Shown here piece by piece: positions 54,218 through 62,720 of a stretch of DNA of 64,000 bases. The notes below the pieces were generated by a model, which saw nothing but the letters and a program-made list of their open reading frames with translations, did no database searches and was not told where the DNA came from. Source of the DNA: Flavimaribacter sp039888615 (GTDB taxonomy: Bacteria; Pseudomonadota; Alphaproteobacteria; Rhizobiales; Rhizobiaceae); assembly GCA_039888615.1 (NCBI GenBank), contig JBDQQS010000022.1; one strand, 5' to 3'. Position numbers and translations under genes: made by a program. Within the stretch, counting starts at the first letter, position 1; the number at the start of each line of letters is the position of its first letter.

Positions 54218-55374
54218 AGGAAACGAACCCGAGTTTTCCCGAAATTCGCGAGGAAATCCGCAAATTATGCGAGGGTTATCCTGGCGAATACTGGCGGGAA
54301 CTCGACCAGGAGAACCGTTATCCGACGGAATTCGTCGAGACCCTGACCAAGAACGGCTGGCTGGCGGCCATGATCCCGCAAGAGTATGGCGGTTCCGGGC
54401 TGCCGCTCGCCGGAGGGGCGGCGATCCTCGAAGAAATCCACCGTTCGGGAAGCAATGGCGGGGCGTGCCACGCGCAAATGTACACCATGGGCACGCTTCT
54501 CAGGCATGGCGACGCCGCTCAGAAGCAGAAATACCTGCCGGGGATTGCTACGGGCGAACTCAGACTTCAGGCTTTCGGCGTGACCGAACCGACCACCGGC
54601 AACGACACGACCTCTCTCAAGACCTTCGCGCGCAAAGAGGGCGACCGCTACATCGTCAACGGCCAGAAGATCTGGACGTCGCGTGCCGAACATTCCGATC
54701 TGATGGTGCTTCTCGCCCGCACCACGCCTAAGGAAGAGACGACACGGCGCACCCAGGGCCTTTCCGTTTTCCTGCTCGATATGCGAACGGCAAAAGACAA
54801 CGGTATGACGATCCGTCCGATCCGGACGATGATGAACCATTCCACCACGGAAATCTTCTTCGACAATGTGGAGATCCCGGCGGAGAACCTCATCGGAAAC
54901 GAGGGCGAAGGGTTCCGTTACATCCTGTCGGGCATGAACGCCGAGCGGATGCTGATCGCCGCAGAATGCGTTGGCGACGCCAAGTGGTTTATCGACAAGG
55001 CGCGGCGCTACGCCAGCGAACGCGAGGTTTTCAACCGGCCGATCGGCAAGAACCAGGGCGTGCAATTTCCGATCGCGCGCGCCTATGCGCAGATGCGCGC
55101 GGCTGAATTGCTGCTGGTTGAGGGTCTGCGCCTCTATGACGAAGGCGAGAATTGCGGCGAGGAAGCCAATATGGCGAAGATGCTGACCGCAGAAGCCTCA
55201 TGGGCTGCAGCGGAAGCCTGCGTGCAGACCTTCGGCGGGTTCGCCTTCGCCACCGAATATGACGTGGAACGCAAATTCCGCGAGACGCGTCTTTATCAAG
55301 TCGCGCCGATTTCGACGAACCTCGTTTTGAGTTATATCGCCGAGCACGTTTTGGAGATGCCGAGGTCCTACTGA
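54214..55374 (+). CDS. Acyl-CoA dehydrogenase family protein
   Basis: A 386-residue FAD enzyme. Family features are LQAFGVTEPTTGNDTTSLKT (flavin-binding segment, near 112-131), YIVNGQKIWTSRAEHSDLM, the helical C-terminal domain with NRPIGKNQGVQFPIARAY and QTFGGFAFATEYDVERKFRETR. The usual catalytic base Glu near the end is not obvious by eye, as in several subfamilies. ATG at 54214 overlaps the FAH stop (ATGA), and the stop overlaps the CoA-transferase start by one base. Translational coupling therefore makes it part of the aromatic operon. It probably oxidises a CoA-linked acid made by the next gene. Canonical hpa operons lack such a gene. Confidence 0.9.
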   Translation: MKETNPSFPEIREEIRKLCEGYPGEYWRELDQENRYPTEFVETLTKNGWLAAMIPQEYGGSGLPLAGGAAILEEIHRSGSNGGACHAQMYTMGTLLRHGDAAQKQKYLPGIATGELRLQAFGVTEPTTGNDTTSLKTFARKEGDRYIVNGQKIWTSRAEHSDLMVLLARTTPKEETTRRTQGLSVFLLDMRTAKDNGMTIRPIRTMMNHSTTEIFFDNVEIPAENLIGNEGEGFRYILSGMNAERMLIAAECVGDAKWFIDKARRYASEREVFNRPIGKNQGVQFPIARAYAQMRAAELLLVEGLRLYDEGENCGEEANMAKMLTAEASWAAAEACVQTFGGFAFATEYDVERKFRETRLYQVAPISTNLVLSYIAEHVLEMPRSY

Positions 55375-56516
55375 TGTCGAAACCGTTCCTGCCGCTTGAA
55401 GGAATGACCGTCGTTACACTCGAACAGGCCGTAGCCGCGCCCTACTGCACGTCGCGGCTGGCCGACGCCGGGGCGACCGTGATCAAGATCGAACGGCCCG
55501 AAGGCGATTTCGCCCGCGACTACGACATGGCGGCGGGCGGCCAGTGCAGCTATTTCGTCTGGCTCAATCGCGGCAAACAATCGGTCGTGCTGGACCTGAC
55601 AGGCGAGGCGGACCGTGACAGGCTTGCAGAGGTCATCAGCGGCGCAGACATCGTCGTGCAAAACCTCAGGCATGGCGTCGCCGAAAAATTCGGCTTTGCG
55701 CCGGAAGACCTCTGCAGACGGGACCCGACCCTGATCTGCTGTTCGATCACAGGCTTTGATCCTGCCGGGCCGATGGCGCGCCGCAAGGCCTATGACCTGC
55801 TGATACAGGCCGAATCCGGTCTGGCTTCTGTAACGGGCGGACCTGACGAAGCGGCGCGGGTCGGGGTTTCGGTCGTGGACATCGCAACAGGCGCGACAGC
55901 CCATGCTGCGGTCCTTGAAGCCGTTATCGGCCGTTTGAAGACCGGCAAGGGCGCCAATATCACCGTGTCCATGTTCGATGTCATGGCCGACTGGATGACT
56001 GTTCCGTTGATCCACACCGAAGCCGGCAACCCGCCGAAACGCATCGGCCTCGCCCATCCGTCGATCGCGCCATACGGTGTGTTTCGCACAGGCGACGGCA
56101 AGGACATTCTGGTCTGCGTCCAGAGCGAGCGCGAATGGGTCAAATTCTGCCGGAATGTGCTGCGACGCGAGGACTTGCTTGCCGATCCAATATTTCTGGA
56201 CAACACGGCGCGCGCCACGAACCGCAAGGAGACAGACGCGCTTGTCGCCGAGATCTTCCTGCAGCGCGATCTGGCCGTTCTGATCGCCAATCTCGACGCC
56301 GCCGATATAGCCTATGCCGTGGTTAACGACACGGAAGGCCTGTCGAAACATCCCGAACTCAGGCGCATTCTGGTCAAGACCCCTAGCGGCGAGGCGCGCT
56401 ATCCGGCGCCGGCTGCCCGCTTTGCCGGAGCGGAAAGAGAATATGGTCCGGTTCCCGCAATCGGAGAGAACAGTCTTACACAGGCGGGAAAGACAAAGGC
56501 AGCGAGCGATGGCTAG
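55374..56516 (+). CDS. CaiB/BaiF-type CoA-transferase (class III)
   Basis: A 380-residue CoA-transferase family III protein. It begins LPLEGMTVVTLEQAVAAPYC and contains RLADAGATVIKIERPEGDFARDYD and FVWLNRGKQSVVLDL. The catalytic aspartate lies in KAYDLLIQAESGL (near residue 140). It moves CoA between carboxylic acids without ATP. Coupled by one base to the acyl-CoA dehydrogenase and overlapping the dehydratase gene by eight bases, it suggests that intermediates of this aromatic route are handled as CoA thioesters. This resembles mesaconyl-CoA-type modules (CoA-transferase plus MaoC-like hydratase). Substrate not determined. Confidence 0.92.
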   Translation: MSKPFLPLEGMTVVTLEQAVAAPYCTSRLADAGATVIKIERPEGDFARDYDMAAGGQCSYFVWLNRGKQSVVLDLTGEADRDRLAEVISGADIVVQNLRHGVAEKFGFAPEDLCRRDPTLICCSITGFDPAGPMARRKAYDLLIQAESGLASVTGGPDEAARVGVSVVDIATGATAHAAVLEAVIGRLKTGKGANITVSMFDVMADWMTVPLIHTEAGNPPKRIGLAHPSIAPYGVFRTGDGKDILVCVQSEREWVKFCRNVLRREDLLADPIFLDNTARATNRKETDALVAEIFLQRDLAVLIANLDAADIAYAVVNDTEGLSKHPELRRILVKTPSGEARYPAPAARFAGAEREYGPVPAIGENSLTQAGKTKAASDG

Positions 56517-57345
56517 CGAATGGCCGGAAGACGGTTTTGGTGGCTGGATTGGCCACAAGACACGATCGGTCGAGACCATCAGCCCTGATATGGCGCGGCG
56601 GTTTGCGGTCACGGTGAGCGACCAGGACCTTCAGTTCAGGGCCGGAGACCCGGCGCCGATCGGAATCCACTGGTGCATCGACCCGCCCGTTTTCACGTCC
56701 GATCGCCTTGGACCTGACGGCCACCCGAAAAAGGGCGAGTTCCTGCCGGAGATCCCCCTGCCGCTGCGCATGTGGGCGGGCGGCGCCCTCACCTTTTTTA
56801 GCGATCTCCGGGTCGGCGAGACCGTTGAGCGAATATCAACGATTGAAAGCATAGACCGCAAGACCGGCCGCAGCGGCGAACTCTGCTTCGTCAATGTGCG
56901 CCATGACTATGCGACCGACCGTGGGGCGGCGATTTCCGAAATACAGAACATCGTCCACCGAGAACCCTCGCATGGCGCGGCGGCGCCTACCGCCCCGGCA
57001 TTGCCGGCGCCGGACAATCGGCGTCACGCAGACCCCGTCTTGCTTTTTCGCTATTCGGCGCTGACCTTCAACGGTCATCGCATTCACTACGACTACCCTT
57101 ACGCCACCGGCGTCGAAGGATACGCAGACCTCGTCGTGCATGGACCGCTGCAGGCGACGCTTCTGATGATGCTCGCGCGCGAGCGGCTGGGCGGCTTTTC
57201 TTCCTTTCGCTACCGCGGCGTCACGGCCCTAACCTGCAACCAGGATTTCACGCTGCATGCGCAAGAAGCCGAGGGCGGACTGAAACTCTCGGTCGCCGAT
57301 GCAATGGGAATGGTCACCATGACAGCGACGGCGCAATCGAAATAA
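56509..57345 (+). CDS. MaoC/FAS1-like dehydratase (mesaconyl-CoA hydratase type)
   Basis: A 278-residue hotdog-fold protein with an N-terminal FAS1-type dehydratase-like half and a C-terminal MaoC-like half. Signs are IGHKTRSVETISPDMARRFAVTV, PIGIHWCIDPPVF and RYSALTFNGHRIHYDYPYATGVEGYADLVVHGPLQATL. The last contains the catalytic Asn/Asp-His arrangement of HTD2 and mesaconyl-C4-CoA hydratases. It overlaps the CoA-transferase gene by eight bases; the ATG at 56509 starts within GCGATGGCTAG. Likely reaction is reversible hydration of an unsaturated CoA thioester. Last gene of the seven-gene operon beginning with hpaF. Confidence 0.88.
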   Translation: MASEWPEDGFGGWIGHKTRSVETISPDMARRFAVTVSDQDLQFRAGDPAPIGIHWCIDPPVFTSDRLGPDGHPKKGEFLPEIPLPLRMWAGGALTFFSDLRVGETVERISTIESIDRKTGRSGELCFVNVRHDYATDRGAAISEIQNIVHREPSHGAAAPTAPALPAPDNRRHADPVLLFRYSALTFNGHRIHYDYPYATGVEGYADLVVHGPLQATLLMMLARERLGGFSSFRYRGVTALTCNQDFTLHAQEAEGGLKLSVADAMGMVTMTATAQSK

Positions 57346-57475
57346 CTTCTGACGGAGACTATTGGCGCCCTGAGGCGAACGGTATCCGGCCAGTAAAAAG
57401 CTCTCCCGAACTGGCTTGGCGAAAAGCGATGTTCTAGGACTACAAATACAACCAACCCACCCGAGGACCTGCACC

Positions 57476-58159
57476 GTGTTCAAGCGACTGAGACTGCCCG
57501 CTTTTGCATTCTTTCTCGTCTTTATACTGGCGCTGTCGGCCATGGCCGAACAGAACGTCGGGCGCATCTATCTGCCAATGAGCGTCGCAGATTCGAAAGA
57601 ACTGATCGGCTCGCCGCCGGCTCCGGATTCCGAAGAACACCGCACACAGATGGCGATCGTTCTGTGGCTGCAAAAAACAAGGACGCCGCAACAGGTGGCG
57701 TTCGTTGAAAAGCCGCTCAACCTGGAGCGTTTTGCGCCCTTCATCAACACCGATTTGGTCAACGCGGACGGCCGATTGTTGAATACCACGCTGGACGCCA
57801 TTATCAATGAGGTCCGAGCCAACTACGACGCGCTCAAGGCGATCTACGGCGAACCGCGCCCGTTTCAGGCGGACAAGCGCGTCCACCCCGTTGGCGACCC
57901 CAGGCCGGTGGCTTCCTATCCCAGCGGCCACGCCACACGGGCTATGGTCTATGGCAAGATCCTGTCCGACCTCTTTCCGAAACACAGCGACGACCTGATG
58001 GCTCTCGCCGTGCAGATCGGTTATGGCCGCGTGATCGCCGGCGTCCATTATCCGAAGGACGTCATCGCCGGGCAGACGCTCGGAGCGGCCTACGCCGACG
58101 CGATCCTCGCGCAGCCGACCTACGCCGAGGCAAAGCGAAAGATCCTTGGAAGTGATTGA
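57476..58159 (+). CDS. Class A non-specific acid phosphatase (PAP2 superfamily)
   Basis: A 227-residue secreted phosphatase. GTG at 57476 with GAGGAC upstream starts a signal peptide (residues 1-24, ending in AMA). The phosphatase triad is present: K-x6-R-P in KAIYGEPRP, P-S-G-H in YPSGHATRA, and the third motif as GRVIAGVHYPKD, where Gly-Arg replaces the usual Ser-Arg but the Arg, His and Asp spacing (R-x5-H-x3-D) is kept. This is the class A acid phosphatase layout. Periplasmic release of phosphate from organic phosphomonoesters is expected. Separated by about 130 bases from the aromatic operon; convergent with the FAD oxidoreductase. Confidence 0.9.
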   Translation: MFKRLRLPAFAFFLVFILALSAMAEQNVGRIYLPMSVADSKELIGSPPAPDSEEHRTQMAIVLWLQKTRTPQQVAFVEKPLNLERFAPFINTDLVNADGRLLNTTLDAIINEVRANYDALKAIYGEPRPFQADKRVHPVGDPRPVASYPSGHATRAMVYGKILSDLFPKHSDDLMALAVQIGYGRVIAGVHYPKDVIAGQTLGAAYADAILAQPTYAEAKRKILGSD

Positions 58160-58291
58160 GGCGGCCTGACGTTACAGTATGAACCGGTGTGATAGCCGAT
58201 CGAGCCAAGGCATATCCCGGGGCTCCCCGCATTCGCGCCATCGCAGAAGCACGGGTCTCCTGCGATGGCGCGTATCGCATGGTCGCCAACG

Positions 58292-59686
58292 TCAGTCTGC
58301 GGGCGCAATGTTCTGGTTGAAACGGAACTTGTTTCCGGGATCGTACTTCGCCTTGATTTTCTGCAAACGGTCGTAGCCGTCTCCAAACGTGTCTCGGGTC
58401 AGTGATCCGTCCTCGCCGTGGCCGGGGAAGTTCAGGTACGCGCGGCCCTGCTGAGCGAAAGGCGCCGCGCGCGACCAGCTTTCCCGCGCCCAGGCGATGT
58501 TCGCCGCGTCGTCCGCCGCGTCCGCCCAGACCCCGTCGGCCGAGTACATCCAGCGCATGGAACGATCGCCAAACGCAGTCGCGTCGGCCGGGACCGCGCG
58601 CACTCCGCGGCCCATGTTCCAGAGCGAAGAAATGGTGTTCGGCGAAGGCGCGTTCACCGCGTTCCTGATCGCAAGATCGATCATTTCGTCGGGCAGGTCA
58701 GTCAGGTAACGCGCCTTCCAGTAGCAGCGCATCTCGCCGAACGGGGTCTGCGCGTCGAAGAGGCGCTGAATGTCGGCATACGCCATGCGACCGGAAAAAT
58801 CCGTCACTAGCGGTCCGAGTTCGCGTAACGGCTTGGCCAGTTTTTCGGCTTCTTCGGCGTCCCCGAGGGCCACGCCGACGAGCGCGAAAACTTTCTTGCC
58901 CCATGCCTCGCGCGGAAACTCGTCATCTTCCGGAACCGTTGAGAACTCGCAAATCATCGCCAGTTCTTCATCATGCTGGGCGACGTAATCGCGCCACGCG
59001 CGGATCGGGCCGGGGCCATCATCGAGGTAGTAGATCGGCGCTATGAACAGCACTTCCGGACCGACTTCATGCAGAGCGAACTCGAAACGGACAACGACGC
59101 CGAAGTTGCCGCCGCCGCCCTTGAGCGCCCAGAGCAGATCCGAATTTTCGTCGGCGCTGGCGCGCACCAGCCGGCCGTCCGCCGTAACGACATCCGCGGC
59201 GAGCAGATTGTCGATGGACATGCCATGCCGGCCACGCAGGTACCCGAAGCCGCCCGACAGTGTGAGGCCGCCAACCCCGGTTTCGGAGATCAGCCCGCCG
59301 GGCGTCGCAAGACCGAACGCCTGAGCTTCGCGATCGACGTCGGCCCAAGTCGCGCCGCCTTCAACCACGGCGATCCGCCGCGCGGGGTCAACATGGACGG
59401 CGCGCATCCCGGAGAGGTCAATCATCACGCCGGCGTCACAGGCTGCGTGGCCGGCCACGTTGTGTCCACCGCCGCGAATGGCGACGGGCATGCCGCGGGA
59501 CTCGGCGTAGCGCACCGCCTGGATGACATCGGCTACACCGCGGCAGCGCGCGATAACCCTCGGCCGCCGGTCAATCATGGCGTTCCAGAGCTGGCGAGCG
59601 TTGTCGAACTCCGCGTCGCCCTCGGTTAAAACACTTCCTGCAAAATCTTTCTTCAAGTCGTCAACTGCATTATTCTGGGCGTCCAT
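58292..59686 (-). CDS. FAD-linked oxidoreductase, berberine-bridge/6-hydroxynicotine-oxidase type
   Basis: A 464-residue flavoenzyme with a PCMH-type FAD domain and C-terminal BBE domain. The FAD-binding segment is PVAIRGGGHNVAGHAACD, where the first His aligns with the residue that covalently holds FAD in 6-hydroxy-D-nicotine oxidase. GGFGYLRGRHGMSIDNLL also matches, but no Cys follows for bicovalent linkage. The end YDPGNKFRFNQNI is a signature of BBE enzymes. GAGGAGGCTCC precedes the ATG at 59686; a longer frame to 59848 lacks a site. It is divergent from a GlxA-type regulator 139 bases away, probably its controller. Substrate may be a sugar or an alkaloid-like amine; unknown. Confidence 0.9.
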   Translation of the reverse strand: MDAQNNAVDDLKKDFAGSVLTEGDAEFDNARQLWNAMIDRRPRVIARCRGVADVIQAVRYAESRGMPVAIRGGGHNVAGHAACDAGVMIDLSGMRAVHVDPARRIAVVEGGATWADVDREAQAFGLATPGGLISETGVGGLTLSGGFGYLRGRHGMSIDNLLAADVVTADGRLVRASADENSDLLWALKGGGGNFGVVVRFEFALHEVGPEVLFIAPIYYLDDGPGPIRAWRDYVAQHDEELAMICEFSTVPEDDEFPREAWGKKVFALVGVALGDAEEAEKLAKPLRELGPLVTDFSGRMAYADIQRLFDAQTPFGEMRCYWKARYLTDLPDEMIDLAIRNAVNAPSPNTISSLWNMGRGVRAVPADATAFGDRSMRWMYSADGVWADAADDAANIAWARESWSRAAPFAQQGRAYLNFPGHGEDGSLTRDTFGDGYDRLQKIKAKYDPGNKFRFNQNIAPAD

Positions 59687-59825
59687 AGGAGCCTCCTCGT
59701 TAGAACTGGTTGCAAAACCGGGGGCTGTATCCGCCAATGCAACCCGACACGGCAGTGGCAAAAACCACAAAGGCGTGTCAAAACTGACAGCGCGGGCGGC
59801 TGAATATGACAGGAGCGTGCACAAA

Positions 59826-60902
59826 GTGACAGAATCGACCGACGCCACACGGCGGCGTTCAACGATTGCGTTGCTCGCCTCGCCCGAAACCTCTGCGATG
59901 GTGCTCTATGGTCTTTACGATGTTTTGACGACCGTCGGCGCCGTCTACCCCGAACTCGTCAAGGGCGCGCCGGAATGCGAGTTGTTGGACATCATAATCG
60001 TTTCTGCGGATGGCCGGCCTTTCAACTGCGCCGGCGACATCCCTGTGCGCCCCCATGCCGGGTTCGCCGATTTCCACGATGGCAAGACGCTTCCCGACGC
60101 TGTTGTCGTCTGCGACATGTATATCGCGGTGACAGCCACGCCTACAGGACGCTACCCCCGCGAATGCGCATGGTTGCGCGATATGCACGCAGCGGGCGTC
60201 ATGCTTTCCTCGGTGTGTTCCGGTTCCCTGGTGCTGGCCGACGCCGGATTGCTGGACGGCTGCGAAGCGACTGCACATTGGGCCTACCGCGACATGTTTC
60301 GTCGCTATTACCCCAAGGTCATATTTCTCGATAATGCCGCGCTCTGCCTCAAGGCGCAGGATCAGGGGATCGTGACGGCGGGCGCAGTCAGCGCCTGGCA
60401 CGATCTGGCGTTCTATCTGATCGCGCGATACTGCGGTTATCGTCATGCAATCGACACCGCCAAGGTTTTCCTGATGACCGACCACATCGAAGGTCAGTCG
60501 CCCTATGCCGTCATGACTCGTCCCATGGAGGTCAAGGACGCTGCGATCGCCGATTGTCAGGCCTGGATCGCCGAGAACTACAAGGTCGAAAAGCCGGTGG
60601 AATCCATGGTTGATCGATCTGGATTGGGTGCCCGCACATTTGCGCGCCGTTTTCGCGCGACGACAGGCTACACGCCTATCGACTATGTGCAGGCGCTGCG
60701 GATCGAAGAGGCAAAGCAGGAACTCGAGCGGGACCAGCGGCCGGTGGAAGACATCGCGGCGGCCGTCGGTTATGAAGACGGATCCTCCTTCCGGCGGTTA
60801 TTCAAGAAACGCGTGGGTCTGACGCCAGCGGCCTACCGCAAGAAATTCCAGAATCTCGCCACCCTGGCAAATACCTACGCCCTCAATCGGCCGCATCACT
60901 GA
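59826..60902 (+). CDS. GlxA-type regulator: DJ-1/PfpI-like plus AraC DNA-binding domain
   Basis: A 358-residue regulator. Residues about 10-200 form a class-I-glutamine-amidotransferase-like domain with the Cys of LSSVCSGSLVLADAGLLDG in the nucleophile-elbow position. Residues 250-345 form an AraC-type double helix-turn-helix (RTFARRFRATTGYTPIDYVQALRIEEAKQ and VGYEDGSSFRRLFKKRVGLTPAAYRKKF). The start is GTG at 59826 with AGGAG ten bases upstream; a GTG four codons earlier is also possible. Divergent from the FAD oxidoreductase, so likely its activator or repressor. Ligand unknown. Confidence 0.88.
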   Translation: MTESTDATRRRSTIALLASPETSAMVLYGLYDVLTTVGAVYPELVKGAPECELLDIIIVSADGRPFNCAGDIPVRPHAGFADFHDGKTLPDAVVVCDMYIAVTATPTGRYPRECAWLRDMHAAGVMLSSVCSGSLVLADAGLLDGCEATAHWAYRDMFRRYYPKVIFLDNAALCLKAQDQGIVTAGAVSAWHDLAFYLIARYCGYRHAIDTAKVFLMTDHIEGQSPYAVMTRPMEVKDAAIADCQAWIAENYKVEKPVESMVDRSGLGARTFARRFRATTGYTPIDYVQALRIEEAKQELERDQRPVEDIAAAVGYEDGSSFRRLFKKRVGLTPAAYRKKFQNLATLANTYALNRPHH

Positions 60903-60933
60903 TTCCGAAACACCGGATTACAGAGACCTCAAC

Positions 60934-61508
60934 TTACCCCCGCATCCGCTGCGCATTGGCGTCGAACAGCGGGACGGATTGCAGGCGGGCGGGGAGCCGC
61001 TCGCCCAGCAATTCGATTTCCCAGCCTTCGGAGACGTCCGCGACTTCCTTAGGCACGTACCCCATCGCCACGGATTTCCTTGAAGCGTGGGCGTATCCGC
61101 CGGAGGTCACCCAGCCGGCGACCTTGCCGTCGAGCCAGATCGGTTCGTCGCCGATGACATCGGCGTCGCGGGCGTCGACCACGAAGCTGCGCAGCCGCAA
61201 TTTTCCGCCGTTTTCCTTTTCTGCGGCCGCCGCCCATTTGCCGATGAAATCAGCTTCCTTGGAGAGCGCCACAAAGCGGCTCAGACCACATTCGAGCGGG
61301 CCGTAGGCCGGACGGTATTCCCGCGCCCAGGTTCCGAAATTCTTTTCAAGCCTCAGCGCGTTCAACGCACGCGACCCGAAGAGGCGAATGCCGAACGCGC
61401 CGCCGGCTTCCATCAGAAGATCGAAGACGTATCGCTGATATTCCGCCTTCATCCAGATTTCATAACCGAGGTCGCCGGTAAACGAGACGCGGCCAACGAT
61501 CGCCGGCG
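60934..61508 (-). pseudogene. 5'-truncated GcvT-domain remnant of a dimethylglycine/sarcosine dehydrogenase
   Basis: About 190 codons match the C-terminal part of GcvT-type aminomethyltransferase domains in dimethylglycine or sarcosine dehydrogenases. Signs are AIVGRVSFTGDLGYEIWM, LFGSRALNALRLEKNFGTWAREY and GWVTSGGYAHASRKSVAMGYVP. Full proteins exceed 800 residues with an N-terminal FAD oxidoreductase, all of which is missing. Recognisable homology begins at about 61,506, within a few bases of where the AraC-like protein from the neighbouring gene stops being conserved (about 61,511). Upstream codons in this frame are out-of-frame AraC sequence, and there is no ribosome binding site. This is best explained by a deletion or rearrangement joining the two. 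Confidence 0.75.
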
Positions 61509-62461
61509 CCAAGCCGATGCTCAGATGGCGTGCAATGAAACCGCTGGCGAAACAGGCTTGAGAAGTACTGAAAGTTCCCGAAACCATTGCGCAATGCGAT
61601 CTGGGCGATCGAATGGTTCGTGAACCGGAGATCCCTCAGATCACTGGCTGCCCTCTCCAACCGCTTCTCGCGGATGAAGCCGGCGATCGTCAGGTCGGCT
61701 GACGCAAAGATTTCGCTGAGCCGTCTGACGGAGACGCCGACGCTTTTCGCCACGCTCTCCCTGCCGAGTTCGAGATCGGCCAGATGCGCCATGATGTGGG
61801 TCTTGGCCCGCAACAGAATATGCTGTTCCGGCAGAGACAGTTCGTAGCGCGAACCACGCAATCCCGCCAGGGCGCCGGCGACCAGATCCAGAATGGATTC
61901 CTGCAAGTGAACGCGGGTGACGTCACACTGGTCGTTCATCAGCCTGGCCATGTGCAGCAGGTTGTCCGACACCATGCTGCCCAGCGGACTCTCGCCATCG
62001 ACTTTGAGGCCTGTCAGAAGCTCCGCGTCCGGAAGGCGGCTCAGAAGCCTGTCCTTGGGAAATTGCAGAACCATCATGTTGAACCCGTCGGTCAGGTTCA
62101 GCGCGTAGGGCTCCGTGCTGTCATAGATGGCGAAATCGCGTGGTTGCAGCTCGGCGAAATTGCCATGCTGATCGACGGACGCCGTGCGTCTCAGCTGAAG
62201 ACTGAGCAGAAAGTCGTTCTCGGTTGAACGCGAGATGTCGTAGCGGCGGCGCAGAACCCGGTGCCGCGTTCCGCCTACTCTCGAGAAGGCGATCACCGGA
62301 TATCGGTTTATGTCGATCGATCCGTCGAACTGTCCCCCGCCATCATACTCACAGCCAAGCCGCACAAAGGAGTCGCAAACCGCTTCACGCCAAAAACTGA
62401 AGCGATCCGGCTCCCGTACCCCGTGTGTGTCATATCGGGCATGCTGAGACGCTTGCAGCAT
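61460..62461 (-). CDS. AraC-family regulator next to nitrilase (NitR-like context)
   Basis: A 333-residue regulator with an N-terminal AraC-binding-like domain (RFSFWREAVCDSFVRLGCEY near 20-40, LQPRDFAIYDSTEPYAL near 105-120) and a C-terminal helix-turn-helix pair (LGRESVAKSVGVSVRRLSEIF and SIAQIALRNGFGNFQYFSSLFRQRF). Conserved sequence ends near residue 317 (HRL); the last 16 residues read through into the truncated GcvT remnant in another frame, so the original tail may be altered. It is divergent from the nitrilase gene with about 260 bases between, like NitR or OxdR regulators of nitrile/aldoxime genes. Role inferred from context. Confidence 0.85.
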   Translation of the reverse strand: MLQASQHARYDTHGVREPDRFSFWREAVCDSFVRLGCEYDGGGQFDGSIDINRYPVIAFSRVGGTRHRVLRRRYDISRSTENDFLLSLQLRRTASVDQHGNFAELQPRDFAIYDSTEPYALNLTDGFNMMVLQFPKDRLLSRLPDAELLTGLKVDGESPLGSMVSDNLLHMARLMNDQCDVTRVHLQESILDLVAGALAGLRGSRYELSLPEQHILLRAKTHIMAHLADLELGRESVAKSVGVSVRRLSEIFASADLTIAGFIREKRLERAASDLRDLRFTNHSIAQIALRNGFGNFQYFSSLFRQRFHCTPSEHRLGAGDRWPRLVYRRPRL

Positions 62462-62720
62462 CGTTCGATTACCCCGTTGCCTGGCCCGCTAAGCCGCACG
62501 TATTTTCGCTGTCCGATCGGCTTCATCGAGGGCCTTTCAGGCGAGGATACGCAAGGTGGAGCCAAAAATCCACAACGCAACCCGGAATCGAACGCGAATG
62601 CGCCCGAATGCAAACGCAGGCGCTTTTTCGCTCTGATAGTTCTTCGAAAATCCTGGATCCCGTCCACCCGATTGAGAGTGTTGACCACGGACGGCGACAA
62701 GCCAGCAGGGAGAATAGTCC

